This document shows positions 1 through 8,548 of a stretch of DNA of 64,000 nt, piece by piece. The DNA comes from Paraburkholderia sp. (GTDB taxonomy: Bacteria; Pseudomonadota; Gammaproteobacteria; Burkholderiales; Burkholderiaceae). The notes below the pieces were generated by a model. That model searched no databases. It had not been told where the DNA came from and saw only the letters and a list, made by a program, of their open reading frames with translations. Within the stretch, counting starts at the first letter, position 1. The number at the start of each line of letters is the position of its first letter. A program made the position numbers and the translations under genes. The stretch is from assembly GCF_004298475.1 (NCBI RefSeq), contig NZ_SCRP01000031.1:1-64000 (forward strand), read 5' to 3'.

Positions 1-1
1 C

Positions 2-1318
2 CAGCTCCTCAACATCGGCAAGGACGGCGAGAGCCCGCTTGAGGTGCCCTACGGGAAGATGCTGTGGGACAAGCTGATCAAAAACAACGATCAGATCTTC
101 ATGACGCTGAACGGCCACTACCACGGCGCTGCGCGACTCCCCAAACCCAATGAGTACGGCAACGCAGTCGAACAGATGGTGGTGGACTATCAGATGGCCT
201 ACCAGGGCGGCAACGGCCTGATGCGCCTGTACGAGTTCGATCTGAGCAACAACGAGATCAAGGTGATCTCCTTCTCGCCGTGGGTGCCGCAGAAGCCCAC
301 GGACACGCTGAACGCGTTCGACCAGGCAGTGTTGACCGCACCGAACGAGCAGTTCGTCATCAAAATGGATTTCGCGAAGCGCTTTGCGGGCTTCAATAAG
401 GACTTCCAGGCGGGCAAACCGTCCCATACCTCGCTGGTGGACAAGGCCACGGCCATGATCCTTGCCAACTACAAGGACCCGGAGCCTGTGGAGCAGAAGC
501 CCGCAGCCGACCCGGAAGACTATCCGCACGTTGTCGGGACGCTGGCGCACTGGCGCTTCGTTGGCGGCACGGTGGGCGAGGCCGTCAAGGTAGGCGAGAC
601 CGTCCCCGACGAGGCTGGCCAGAACCCCATCCGCCGTGGTGCGCTTAGCGGTGGTGGCGTGTTCGGCGCCAAGCTTGACGATCTCGTCTGGTCCGATGAC
701 CGCCACCACCTGTCGGCCGTACCGGGTTCCGTGCAGTTCCGTAACACGGGCCTCTTGCGCCTGAGTTACTTTCTGACCGACGCCGCAGCGCCGATCAACG
801 CCGAAACCCTGGCCAATGGCTACACCGTCGAAGCCATCGTCAAAATCGATAAGGACTGGGATGCCGGTAAGCACGCATGGATGAACATCATGACGCGCGA
901 TGGCGCGCGCGGCAGCCTGGATGGCTTCAAAGGGCGCGCCCCGGAAGACTCGCCGATGGTGTTCGCCGTTTCCAAGCTGCGTGAGATCCAGTGGGAAGTC
1001 GTGCCCGCGCAGCGTGGCGAGCGCACTGCAAAGACCAACTGGTCCGGCGAAATCATGGCTGACAAGTGGGTGCATATCGCCATCGTCGGCGACAACAGCA
1101 CGAACGAAACCATCCTCTATGTCGAAGGTGCCCCGGTGCTGCGCAATGTAAGCAATGCCCCCGGCGTGGATACGCTGGGCGACGCCATGCCGTGGGTCGT
1201 CGGTGCGGGGCATGGGACGATGCCGCGCAAGGGCGGTTTCTTCGGCAACATCAGCGAGATCCGCGTGGTCGGCAAGCCGCTGACGCCGGAGCAGTGGCTC
1301 ACGGCGCGACGTAGTTGA
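2..1318 (+). CDS. Metallophosphoesterase with C-terminal LamG-like domain (5' end outside window)
   Basis: The frame is open from the window edge (the codon at base 2 reads Q-L-L-N-I-G), so the gene starts upstream and only its last 438 codons are visible. The N-terminal visible part carries a GHYHG motif like the metal-binding GHxH box that closes a calcineurin-like phosphoesterase domain. From about visible residue 170 to the end lies a concanavalin/LamG-like jelly-roll region (HWRFVGGTVGEAV start; GYTVEAIVKID, MADKWVHIAIVGD, GGFFGNISEIRV strands). Such proteins are usually secreted or periplasmic phosphohydrolases. The substrate cannot be deduced. A strong hairpin follows the stop. The metallophosphoesterase half is inferred from a short segment, the LamG half is clearer. 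Confidence 0.85.
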   Translation, partial: QLLNIGKDGESPLEVPYGKMLWDKLIKNNDQIFMTLNGHYHGAARLPKPNEYGNAVEQMVVDYQMAYQGGNGLMRLYEFDLSNNEIKVISFSPWVPQKPTDTLNAFDQAVLTAPNEQFVIKMDFAKRFAGFNKDFQAGKPSHTSLVDKATAMILANYKDPEPVEQKPAADPEDYPHVVGTLAHWRFVGGTVGEAVKVGETVPDEAGQNPIRRGALSGGGVFGAKLDDLVWSDDRHHLSAVPGSVQFRNTGLLRLSYFLTDAAAPINAETLANGYTVEAIVKIDKDWDAGKHAWMNIMTRDGARGSLDGFKGRAPEDSPMVFAVSKLREIQWEVVPAQRGERTAKTNWSGEIMADKWVHIAIVGDNSTNETILYVEGAPVLRNVSNAPGVDTLGDAMPWVVGAGHGTMPRKGGFFGNISEIRVVGKPLTPEQWLTARRS

Positions 1319-1327
1319 CGTATTTTC

Positions 1328-1376
1328 GGGCGCCTGGCCGTCGAATGGAATCTCTTTGGTGGACGGCCGGGCGCAT
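1328..1376 (+). terminator. Hairpin after the LamG gene
   Basis: Arms of 13 bases at 1330-1342 and 1362-1374 pair almost perfectly (one T-G wobble) around a 19-base loop, ten bases after the stop codon. The following sequence is only weakly T-rich (ATTTAA), so this is a probable but not textbook intrinsic terminator. Confidence 0.5.
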
Positions 1377-1383
1377 TTAAGGC

Positions 1384-2619
1384 ATGGCCTGTGGGCGTGC
1401 GCGGTTCTCGCGTTTAGTCGAGTATGAAGTTCGTACGGTAGGCGGTGTGAAGATCGGCTTCATTGGTTTGACGCTGGAAGAAACGCCTACGGTGGTGACA
1501 TCCTCTGGCGTGGCGGGCCTGCGATTCCTGGATGAAATCACAACCGTCAATAACCTTGTTCCAGAACTCAAGAAGCAGGGTGTTTCTGCCATCGTCGTGT
1601 TGCTCCACCAGGGCGGTCGCACCGCGGCTACCGTAGTCAACGACAAGACTTGTCCCGGGTTGAACGGCGACATCGTTGGAATAGTCGACAAGCTCGATCC
1701 GGCGGTTGATGTCGTCATCAGTGGCCATACTCATCAAGAATATGTCTGCACAAGAAATGGGAAGCTGCTGACGCAAACCGGATCGTATGGGCGAATCGCA
1801 ACAAAAGTCGATTTGACTATCGATCCAGTCACCAGGACTGTCCTCAAGAAGGATGCCAATAACATCGTCGCAGTCAACGATGTCGGAATACTGTCTGGTG
1901 GAACCCTTCCCGACGGTGTCGTTCCTTTGGCTAAAGACAGTGAAATCGACGCGTTCGTGCAGAACTACGAAAAACTGGCTGCCCCGATGGCTGGAGAGGT
2001 GGTCGGCAAAATCTCTGAACCTCTTGATACAACACGCAGTCCGGCGGGCGAGTCGACGCTTGGCGATGTTATAGCGGATGCCTACCTGTTTGGTACGTCA
2101 GACGCTTCGTTCGACAAACCGGCACAAATCGCCTTCACCAACAGTGGCGGTCTCCGTAGCGACTTGAAAGAACTGGACGTGACTTTAGGCGAGTTGTATA
2201 ACGTTCTGCCGTTCAGCAATAGCGTCGTTTTGATGGATTTGACAGGAATTCAATTGCTGAGATTGTTAGAGCAGCAGTGGGAGAAGCCGCAATATTCCGG
2301 TAATGGTCGCGTCCTCCAGGTCTCGGATGGATTCACCTATACCTGGGCCAAAAGTAAGCCAGCGGGCGCTGCACCTGGAGAGGGTGAGCGCGTCGTCACC
2401 GGGTCGATGAAGTTGAATGGTGCGCCGATCGAAATGGACAAAATCTATCGCGTGGCCGTCAATGATTACCTTGCAGCCGGTGGCAGCAATTTCACTGTGC
2501 TATTGGAAGGCGCCAACCTGCAGCAAGGCGGGATCGACCTGGACATTGCGACCGCTTATTTCAAGGCCAAGGGTATCGTCGCTAAACCTGCGTTGAATAG
2601 AATTAAAAGTGTAAAGTAG
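1384..2619 (+). pseudogene. 5'-truncated 5'-nucleotidase / UshA-like bifunctional phosphohydrolase
   Basis: The 411 codons match the later part of the calcineurin-type phosphoesterase domain (VGGVKIGFIGLTLEETP, VVISGHTHQEY with the metal-binding GHTH motif) followed by the full C-terminal 5'-nucleotidase domain (AFTNSGGLRSDL, LPFSNSVVLMDLTG, NDYLAAGGSNF). The first part of the catalytic domain, with the signal peptide, the DxH box and the GNHE/D box, is absent. An in-frame TAA at 1378-1380 closes the frame just upstream, so it cannot be recovered. The first ten or so residues (MACGRARFSR) do not look native, which places the junction near 1385-1430. GC is visibly lower than in neighbours. Probably inactive. 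A full-length protein with an unusual upstream start is not possible from this sequence. Confidence 0.75.
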
Positions 2620-2641
2620 CCCGGGATGCGGTAAGCCATGA

Positions 2642-2674
2642 CGTTCAAGGGCGGCTCAATGCCGCCCCTGAACG
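2642..2674 (+). terminator. Intrinsic terminator-like hairpin after the nucleotidase fragment
   Basis: Arms 2642-2655 and 2661-2674 pair with one mismatch and a five-base loop (TCAAT), GC-rich at the top. A T-rich tract (TCTGTTTTCC) follows about 12 bases later. It sits 23 bases after the stop, so the original terminator of the nucleotidase gene seems to have been kept. Confidence 0.55.
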
Positions 2675-2745
2675 CTTGAGGAATCTCTGTTTTCCTGTGG
2701 CGTTTTAATCCGGGTGCCGGTGGCGACATGACCGGTCGTGTCAGG

Positions 2746-3318
2746 TTAAATGCGTGGCCGCAGCATTCGGTGCACCGCTGCCAGTGTTCGGCGACGTATC
2801 CAGCCGCTCGGCAGCCGGATCACCCACCAGTAGGGCGTCATTCGCCTCCGGGTCTGCGAGTCTGGACAATGAACGAACGTTTCCGTGCGCAGCGTGCGCA
2901 AGCCGTCTGGCCGGTCAAACACGAGAAACCGCAACACAAGTTTCGCGTTGCCCGGCGTAACGAAGCGAGAGAACGCATCTGCGTCGGGTAGCGTTGCGAG
3001 TCGCATACCGACGCGCCAGAATTGGCCCGCAAGGCCGAGCGACAGTTCGCGCTGCGTCCGGCGCAACGGCGTAAACGTCGAGAATCCGAACCGTTCCATC
3101 TCCTTCGAATCACCACGTCCGTACAGTCGTGCGGGCAACTGACGCACCGCCAGTAGCGCGCGCGTCACGCGATCGTCTTGCATTTCGACTGCTTCGACGG
3201 CCGCAATGATCTCTGCCGGAGTGGCGCATAAAGGTCGCGAGTCGTGTCGTTCGTGAAAGCAGTAAGACGGCAGAAACTCGGTGCCGAGCGGGCCTTCATC
3301 TGTCGTTCTGTCGATCAT
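2746..3318 (-). CDS. Hypothetical protein, DUF2867/SRPBCC-like
   Basis: A 190-residue soluble protein without signal peptide or membrane segment. The central and C-terminal parts (ELSLGLAGQFWRVG, LVLRFLVFDRPDG, LRTETFVHC, then RRRMTPYWWVIRLPSGWIRR) resemble a class of small helix-grip-like proteins usually annotated as DUF2867 or SRPBCC-like, in which an ETRV-type strand is followed by an RRRF..YW..I..GSG.IRR segment. No catalytic residues are evident and function is unknown. It stands alone, transcribed away from the DUF2827 cluster. ATG start taken because it is the first in frame; no strong Shine-Dalgarno sequence is seen. Confidence 0.7.
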   Translation of the reverse strand: MIDRTTDEGPLGTEFLPSYCFHERHDSRPLCATPAEIIAAVEAVEMQDDRVTRALLAVRQLPARLYGRGDSKEMERFGFSTFTPLRRTQRELSLGLAGQFWRVGMRLATLPDADAFSRFVTPGNAKLVLRFLVFDRPDGLRTLRTETFVHCPDSQTRRRMTPYWWVIRLPSGWIRRRTLAAVHRMLRPRI

Positions 3319-3421
3319 GTCGCAGGTTCATTATTGTTGTCGCGAGGATGCCGGACTAAACGGATCAGGACTCCGGCTGCGCGCTACAGTATGCGCTTTC
3401 TGATCTTCAGATATTGAGCCA

Positions 3422-3504
3422 CAAAAAAAGACCGCCCCGGGGAGGGGCGGCAAACTCCATGAGTACGCACTCGTAGCCAGCCAGAATGGGAGGTATCTGG
3501 CTGC
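3422..3504 (-). ncRNA. Candidate small RNA with intrinsic terminator
   Basis: Within the 403-base gap between two divergent genes, the minus strand has a TATACT -10 hexamer (plus 3511-3516; -35 weak). About 80 bases on there is a perfect 7-bp stem (3432-3438 with 3444-3450, loop of five) followed directly by seven T residues (plus A-run 3423-3429). Between them a further AGCCAG/CTGGCT hairpin and a GAGT/ACTC hairpin can form. The transcript would be about 80 nt with no open frame of note. The gene downstream on this strand starts 104 bases later. It may instead be a terminated leader of that gene. Similarity to a known RNA family was not recognised. Confidence 0.45.
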
Positions 3505-3632
3505 TGTCTCAGTATAGGTGGGTGCGAACATCGGCTGCATGGGACTAGTCTGAAAAACGAAGCAGTAAGCGCACTGACGGTGCTGAAAGTGCCGCAGGCG
3601 ATGCGAAATCCGCACTCGCCGCACCGCAACTA

Positions 3633-3661
3633 TTGATCGATAGTTCACCGTATCGTATCGT
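3633..3661 (+). promoter_or_regulatory. Candidate sigma-70 promoter of the DUF2827 cluster
   Basis: TTGATC, 17-base spacer, TATCGT (four of six matches to each consensus hexamer), about 55 bases upstream of the first DUF2827 start. Confidence 0.35.
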
Positions 3662-3670
3662 GCGACACGT

Positions 3671-3697
3671 TCGGCCTTCCTCAAAAGGGCAGGCCGA
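3671..3697 (+). promoter_or_regulatory. Leader hairpin before the first DUF2827 gene
   Basis: TCGGCCT at 3671-3677 pairs with AGGCCGA at 3691-3697, with a 13-base loop. It would lie in the 5' leader of the DUF2827 mRNA and is followed by TTCTGTCGTTTATT and then the GGGG ribosome-binding site. It could act as a weak attenuator or stabiliser. That role is inference. Confidence 0.3.
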
Positions 3698-3721
3698 TTC
3701 TGTCGTTTATTGGGGTGAATA

Positions 3722-4867
3722 ATGCGAATCGGAATCTCGGCGCTGAGTCGCGCGGGCCAGAGCATCTGGCAAAACGGGCTCGGTCAGAATGTAATTTTTT
3801 TCGCGCAATTGCTGCTGCGTCTGCCATTTGTGCAATCAGTCGTGCTGATCGACGTCGGAAGCGAGCGCAAGCTGCCGTGCGATCTTGAACGGTTTGCGGC
3901 AGGCGTGCGCATCTTGACCCAGCAGGAGGCAACCGACGAGGTCGACGTGATTGTCGAAATGGCCGGTGCGCTCGACAACGAATGGCTCGACCTGATGCGC
4001 GCGCGCGGCCGCAAGGTCGTCTATTTCTGCTGCGGCCAGCCCTACGTGGCGCTGGTCGAGTCGGCGGTGTTCGAGCGGCAAGTGAGCACAACGCGCCCGG
4101 ATCGCTGCGACGAGGTGTGGCTGCTTCCGAAGGATCACCTCATGCAGCCCATGATGCGCACGATGCATCGTTGTCCCGTGCATGTCGTGCCATTCATCTG
4201 GCATGCGGGGTTTCTCGACGTTCGTATCGCCGAGGCGGCCGGCTACGGTGTGCGATACGGCTACGATTCCGGCCGGGAAGCGCGCGAAAAGCTCGGCGGC
4301 GGCCTGCGCGTGGCGATTTTCGAGCCCAATATTTCTGTTGTGAAGGCGTCGAGTATTCCGATGTTGATCTGCGACGAGGCCTATCGTGCCGACCGCAGCA
4401 GTGTGAGCGCGATGCACGCGCTGAACACGTTTCACATGAAGGATCATCGGACCATGCTGTATCTGGCGAATTCGCTCGACCTCGTGCGCGAGCATCGGGC
4501 CACGTTTCATGGCCGCCACGACATCGTCGGCTTCATGGGGCAACATGCTGACGCGGTGGTCGCGCATCAATGGGGCAACGACCAGAACTACAGCTATCTC
4601 GACGCGCTCTACGGCGACTATCCCCTGATACACAATTCGCCCTGGCTTGCGGATGCGGGCTACTACTATCCGGGCTTCGACGCGCTGGCGGGTGCGTCAC
4701 AACTGCTGGAGGCCGTCCGCCATCACGATGCGGGGATCGACGATTACCGGTCGCGTTCGCGGGCTGTTTTCGAAGCCGTCAATCCGTTCAACGAGGCCAA
4801 TCTGGAGGCTTACGCCATGCGTCTGCAGGCGCTGGCAGGCAACAAGGCGTGGGAGAACGCGGCGTGA
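3722..4867 (+). CDS. DUF2827 family protein, probable GT-B-like glycosyltransferase (first of three)
   Basis: A 381-residue soluble protein. It starts directly with the family opening MRIGISALSRAGQSIWQNG, in which the IWxNGxxQN segment is shared with the other two copies in this cluster. Other shared blocks are FEPNISVVK (about residues 200-208) and VVAHQWGNDQNYSYLDALYG followed by YPLIHNS (about 278-306). A glycine-rich N-terminal entry plus a C-terminal E/D-rich block ahead of YPLIHN resembles the donor-binding half of GT-B glycosyltransferases. That function is inference; the family is formally uncharacterised. No signal peptide. The ATG is preceded by GGGGTGA. The next gene overlaps by four bases, so the two are translationally coupled. 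Confidence 0.85.
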   Translation: MRIGISALSRAGQSIWQNGLGQNVIFFAQLLLRLPFVQSVVLIDVGSERKLPCDLERFAAGVRILTQQEATDEVDVIVEMAGALDNEWLDLMRARGRKVVYFCCGQPYVALVESAVFERQVSTTRPDRCDEVWLLPKDHLMQPMMRTMHRCPVHVVPFIWHAGFLDVRIAEAAGYGVRYGYDSGREAREKLGGGLRVAIFEPNISVVKASSIPMLICDEAYRADRSSVSAMHALNTFHMKDHRTMLYLANSLDLVREHRATFHGRHDIVGFMGQHADAVVAHQWGNDQNYSYLDALYGDYPLIHNSPWLADAGYYYPGFDALAGASQLLEAVRHHDAGIDDYRSRSRAVFEAVNPFNEANLEAYAMRLQALAGNKAWENAA

Positions 4868-6030
4868 ATGACAATGCAAAAACGGCGCGCCCCGTGGGGC
4901 GCGAGCTGAAGGTCGGCGTTTCGCTCTTCGTGCGCAAGGGGGAACAATCGTTGTGGGAAAACGGCATCTTCCAGAATTGCCTCTTCCTCGTCATGTTGCT
5001 GCAGCGCTTGCCGCAAGTGAGCGAGGTCTATCTTGTGGCCGGCGGCGGCGACGGCGATCTGGATGACGCGCGACGTTTCGTCGAAGAATCGCCCGCGCCG
5101 ATGATCGATATGAGCGACGCCGCCAACCGGCTCGATCTGATGATCGAGATGAGTGCGCAGCTCGACCGCGAGTGGATTGCGCGGTTTCGCGAACGCGGCG
5201 GCCGGGTTGTGTCGATGCGCGTCGGCAACGACTACGTGATCGACATCGAACGCATGATCTTTGACAAGCCTCATGCGCTGCTGATCAGCGGTGCGGCGTA
5301 CGACGAAATCTGGACGCTGCCGGAGTACGAGCACAGTTGCAGGCCGTACTTCCGAAGCGCAATGCGCGCGCCCGTTCGCATCGTGCCGCATCTGTGGAGC
5401 CCGTTGGTTCTGGACCGGGCGGCGGCGAAGCTGGACGCGGATACGCCGTTCGGCTACCGGCCAGGCCGCCGCCGCTGGCGGGTCGGCATATTCGAGCCGA
5501 ATATCTGCATGGTCAAGACGGGTCCGTTACCGATGCTGTGCTGCGAGGTTGCGCATCGCGCAAACGCCGACATACTTGAGCACGTGTGGGTGTACAACGC
5601 GATGAAGCTCAAAGAGCATGGCGGGTTTGGCGTATTTGCACGAAGTCTCGACATCGTGCGCCACGGCCTGGCTTCGTTCGAAGGCCGGTTCCCGTTCTAT
5701 CAGGTGATGGCATCCTATGTGGATGCAGTCGTGACGCATCAATGGGAAAACGCGCAAAACTATGTGTATTACGAGGCGTTGCACGGAGGCTATCCGTTGA
5801 TTCACAACTCCCATTTGATCGCGGATTGCGGCTATCGCTATCGCGATTTCGACTGCGAAGAGGGGGGACGGGCGCTTCTGGACGCGTTCTCGCAACACGA
5901 CCGTAATCTCGACGCCTATCGGCGCAAGTCGCAAGCGTTCCTCGCGACGCTTTATCCCGATCACGAGGCCAACCTGCAAGCGTACGGGCAAGCCATTGGG
6001 GCATTATTCGACAACGGAAACCGGGCATGA
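4864..6030 (+). CDS. DUF2827 family protein (second of three)
   Basis: A 388-residue paralogue of the preceding gene. The GTG at 4864 overlaps the upstream TGA in a GTGA arrangement. It is chosen because the family opening (LKVGVSLFVRKGEQSLWENG) follows after about 18 residues, while upstream codons in this frame lie inside the previous gene. The shared blocks are present: FEPNICMVK, VVTHQWENAQNYVYYEALHGG and YPLIHNS. The N-terminal extension of about 18 residues is not seen in the first copy. Probable cytoplasmic glycosyltransferase by inference, co-expressed with its neighbour. Confidence 0.85.
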   Translation: MNDNAKTARPVGRELKVGVSLFVRKGEQSLWENGIFQNCLFLVMLLQRLPQVSEVYLVAGGGDGDLDDARRFVEESPAPMIDMSDAANRLDLMIEMSAQLDREWIARFRERGGRVVSMRVGNDYVIDIERMIFDKPHALLISGAAYDEIWTLPEYEHSCRPYFRSAMRAPVRIVPHLWSPLVLDRAAAKLDADTPFGYRPGRRRWRVGIFEPNICMVKTGPLPMLCCEVAHRANADILEHVWVYNAMKLKEHGGFGVFARSLDIVRHGLASFEGRFPFYQVMASYVDAVVTHQWENAQNYVYYEALHGGYPLIHNSHLIADCGYRYRDFDCEEGGRALLDAFSQHDRNLDAYRRKSQAFLATLYPDHEANLQAYGQAIGALFDNGNRA

Positions 6031-6177
6031 CAGGGACGCATCGCGCATCGTTCGGGTAAATCATCTGAGTGAGGCGTTTCCGGACAGCAGGTATATCGCA
6101 GGCGATGAAGTTTTTCCAGGAAGTCAAATAGTAGAACTGATGGCAACCCACGAGTTTGTCAGCGACTTGTTATGAGA

Positions 6178-6206
6178 TTGTAATGTTTTGATTGTTGGGT
6201 TACTAT
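6178..6206 (+). promoter_or_regulatory. Candidate sigma-70 promoter in the 385-base gap before the response regulator
   Basis: TTGTAA, 17-base spacer, TACTAT. The 6031-6415 gap contains no supported gene. Downstream of this promoter a 7-bp hairpin (GGGTGGC 6223-6229 with GCCACCC 6236-6242) would lie in a leader of about 200 bases. The surrounding sequence is markedly AT-richer than the genes. Confidence 0.35.
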
Positions 6207-6415
6207 CTGCCGAACGTTGCATGGGTGGCTGGCATGCCACCCGATCCGATATCCCCACGCGTTGTTTCGGGGGTTTCGACTCACACATTGAGCACGCAGT
6301 CCCGATCCCAACTGCGTGCGTCTCTTATTCGGACAATGATTTGGACAAGGTCCAGAAACCGGATTAGGCGACTACATTTTCGTTGTCCGAAAGTCTTCTC
6401 TCCAGAGCCGGAACC

Positions 6416-7084
6416 ATGAAAATCGACGTCATTCTTGCTGACGACCATCCCGCGTTGCTGGCCGGCGTCAGATATACGCTGGAGTCCACCCGGGGAATCG
6501 ACGTAATCGGTACGGCGGCGAGTTCGACGGAACTGATCGACCTGCTCGACGATGTCACTTGCGACGTGCTTGTGACCGACTTCTCCATGCCCAACGGCGA
6601 GCACCGCGATGGCATCGCGCTTTTGTCGTATCTGCGGCGTCAGTGGCCCGATCTGAAGATTGTCGTGCTCACGATGATCGATAACCCCGGAATCGTGCGT
6701 GAAGTCGCGAAGCTCGGCGTGCAGTCGTACATCCGCAAATCTGACAGCCTCGAAAATCTCGTCATGGCTGTTCATGCCGTGTTCAACCACATGATCTACT
6801 TTCCCGGTGCGGCTTCGCGGTCGGAGGAATCGCTGCGGCCGTTCAATGGTGGCGCACAGAATCAGGTGGCGCTGTCGAAGCGGGAGAAGGAAGTCGTGCA
6901 AATGTACGTGGCGGGTGTATCGATCAGCGAAATCGCGCAGCGATTGAATCGTGCGGTACAGACGGTCAGCACGCAGAAGCAGATGGCGATGAAGAAACTC
7001 GGCATTGCCCGCGACGCGGAGTTGTTCCGGTACGCGTGGGAGTGCGGTCTCATTGTCGATGGACGCCCCCGAAGTGATCTGTGA
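6416..7084 (+). CDS. NarL/FixJ-type response regulator (BvgA/EvgA-like)
   Basis: A 222-residue two-domain regulator. The receiver domain (residues 1-120) begins MKIDVILADDHPALLAGV with the acidic pair, has the phospho-acceptor Asp in LVTDFSMPNGEH (about residue 55) and the conserved Lys in YIRKSDS. The C-terminal LuxR-type helix-turn-helix (about 155-215) reads LSKREKEVVQMYVAGVSISEIAQRLNRAVQTVSTQKQMAMKKLG. The start at 6416 is preferred because it begins the receiver fold directly. It lies between DUF2827 genes and ahead of a hybrid kinase with an HPt domain, the usual pairing for BvgAS/EvgAS phosphorelays, so it probably controls this cluster. Confidence 0.93.
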   Translation: MKIDVILADDHPALLAGVRYTLESTRGIDVIGTAASSTELIDLLDDVTCDVLVTDFSMPNGEHRDGIALLSYLRRQWPDLKIVVLTMIDNPGIVREVAKLGVQSYIRKSDSLENLVMAVHAVFNHMIYFPGAASRSEESLRPFNGGAQNQVALSKREKEVVQMYVAGVSISEIAQRLNRAVQTVSTQKQMAMKKLGIARDAELFRYAWECGLIVDGRPRSDL

Positions 7085-7282
7085 GAAGACCAGGACATGT
7101 CCTGGCTGCCGGGGGCTGGCTTTAGTATCGGTCTGATATCGAAGGGCTGGCCGCATTGCAATACTGGCGCGATTGCATCGTTGGCGGCATTGTCGGCCTG
7201 GCGCGTCATCTGCCTGAATCGAACGGCAATATCCCACAGCCGGCGCGCCGCCCGGCAAGCGTCCATCCCTGGAGCAGCTGTT

Positions 7283-8422
7283 ATGAAGCGCCAGCGCATT
7301 GGCATCACCATCGGCCTGCACCGGCCCGACGAAACGCTCTGGAATAACGGCATCAAGCAAAATGCCGTGTTTCTCGCCGACGCCTTGCGTCATTGCCCGA
7401 GCGTGGCGAGCGTCGTGCTCGTCAACACCACATCCGTGCCGTTGACGTCGGCGCTGCCGTGGGATCTGTCGCGTCATCCGACGCTCGACTTCAACGATGC
7501 GAAAGACCAGCTTGACCTCGTCATCGAACTCGGTGGCCAGGTGGATAGCGCGCGCACCGAATATCTCAAGGCGCGCGGGGTGCGGCTCGTATCCTATTGC
7601 TGCGGCTTCGAGTATATTCACGCAGCCGAAGCGATGATATTCGGCAAATCGCTCTGGGGCGGCAACCTGTTCGTCAACGACCGGTACGACGATCTGTGGG
7701 TCATTCCGCAGGTAGCGGGCAACAGCCAAAGCTATCTGGAGGTCATGCGGCGGCAGAGCGGGCGCATTGTCCCGTTCGTGTGGAGCCCGGAATTTATCGA
7801 GGCCCGCAGCCGCGAATTTCCGCACAACGGCATTTATCGTCCGCACGTTGGCTCTCGCCGGCTCACGGTGATGGAGCCGAATATCGACGTCGTCAAATTT
7901 TGCCTCTATCCGATCCTGATCGCCGAACTGGTCTATCGCGAGCGGCCTGGCGCTATCGATCTCGTGCAGGTCGCCAACGCTTTGTCGCTGGCGCAGGGGC
8001 ACGTCGATTTCATCGCGCTGATGAATCAGCTCGATATCGTGCGCGAGCACAAAGCGGTGTTTACCGGCCATCACGACACGCCGACGTTCCTTGCGCAGAA
8101 CACCGACATCGTGATTTCTCACCAGATGGAAAATCCGCTGAACTACTTCTATCTCGAAGTGTGCTGGCAAGGCTACCCGCTCGTCCATAACGCGTCGCTG
8201 TGTCCGGATCTGGGCTACTACTACGAGGGCAATAATGCGCAACGCGGGGCGGCGCGCCTCATCGAAGCAATCGACTATCACGATCTCCATGTGGAGAGTT
8301 ACCGTACCTGGCAGCGCCGGCTGATTGGCCGCTATGCGCCCGGTAATCGGGCAGTCGTGCGCACCTATCAGGCGCTGCTCGATCAACTGTTGAGCCGTCC
8401 GGTGCGCGGCGCGAGCGCCTAG
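7283..8422 (+). CDS. DUF2827 family protein (third of three)
   Basis: A 379-residue paralogue. The start ATG at 7283 follows GGAG with an eight-base gap and gives the family opening KRQRIGITIGLHRPDETLWNNGIKQN at once. A longer in-frame extension upstream lacks family similarity. Shared blocks are MEPNIDVVK, VISHQMENPLNYFYLEVCWQG and YPLVHNA. The usual Trp of HQW is Met here. It is separated from the two other copies by the response-regulator gene and lies 198 bases after it. A short direct repeat of GGAGCAAGCGG (8446-8456 and 8458-8468) follows the stop. Function inferred as for the other copies. Confidence 0.85.
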   Translation: MKRQRIGITIGLHRPDETLWNNGIKQNAVFLADALRHCPSVASVVLVNTTSVPLTSALPWDLSRHPTLDFNDAKDQLDLVIELGGQVDSARTEYLKARGVRLVSYCCGFEYIHAAEAMIFGKSLWGGNLFVNDRYDDLWVIPQVAGNSQSYLEVMRRQSGRIVPFVWSPEFIEARSREFPHNGIYRPHVGSRRLTVMEPNIDVVKFCLYPILIAELVYRERPGAIDLVQVANALSLAQGHVDFIALMNQLDIVREHKAVFTGHHDTPTFLAQNTDIVISHQMENPLNYFYLEVCWQGYPLVHNASLCPDLGYYYEGNNAQRGAARLIEAIDYHDLHVESYRTWQRRLIGRYAPGNRAVVRTYQALLDQLLSRPVRGASA

Positions 8423-8548
8423 CAGGAAACGACAGGGCAAATGAAGGAGCAAGCGGCGGAGCAAGCGGTTGCGACGCGCGCTGCGCGTTCGGGTGCAGGT
8501 GTTTAGACTTGCGTTAGCTGCCTGAGCAAAAAATGAGGGAACACGAGC

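Noticed and set aside
6281..8464. A 727-codon minus-strand frame across the response regulator and third DUF2827 gene
   Set aside because: It overlaps two well-supported genes and has no recognisable domain.
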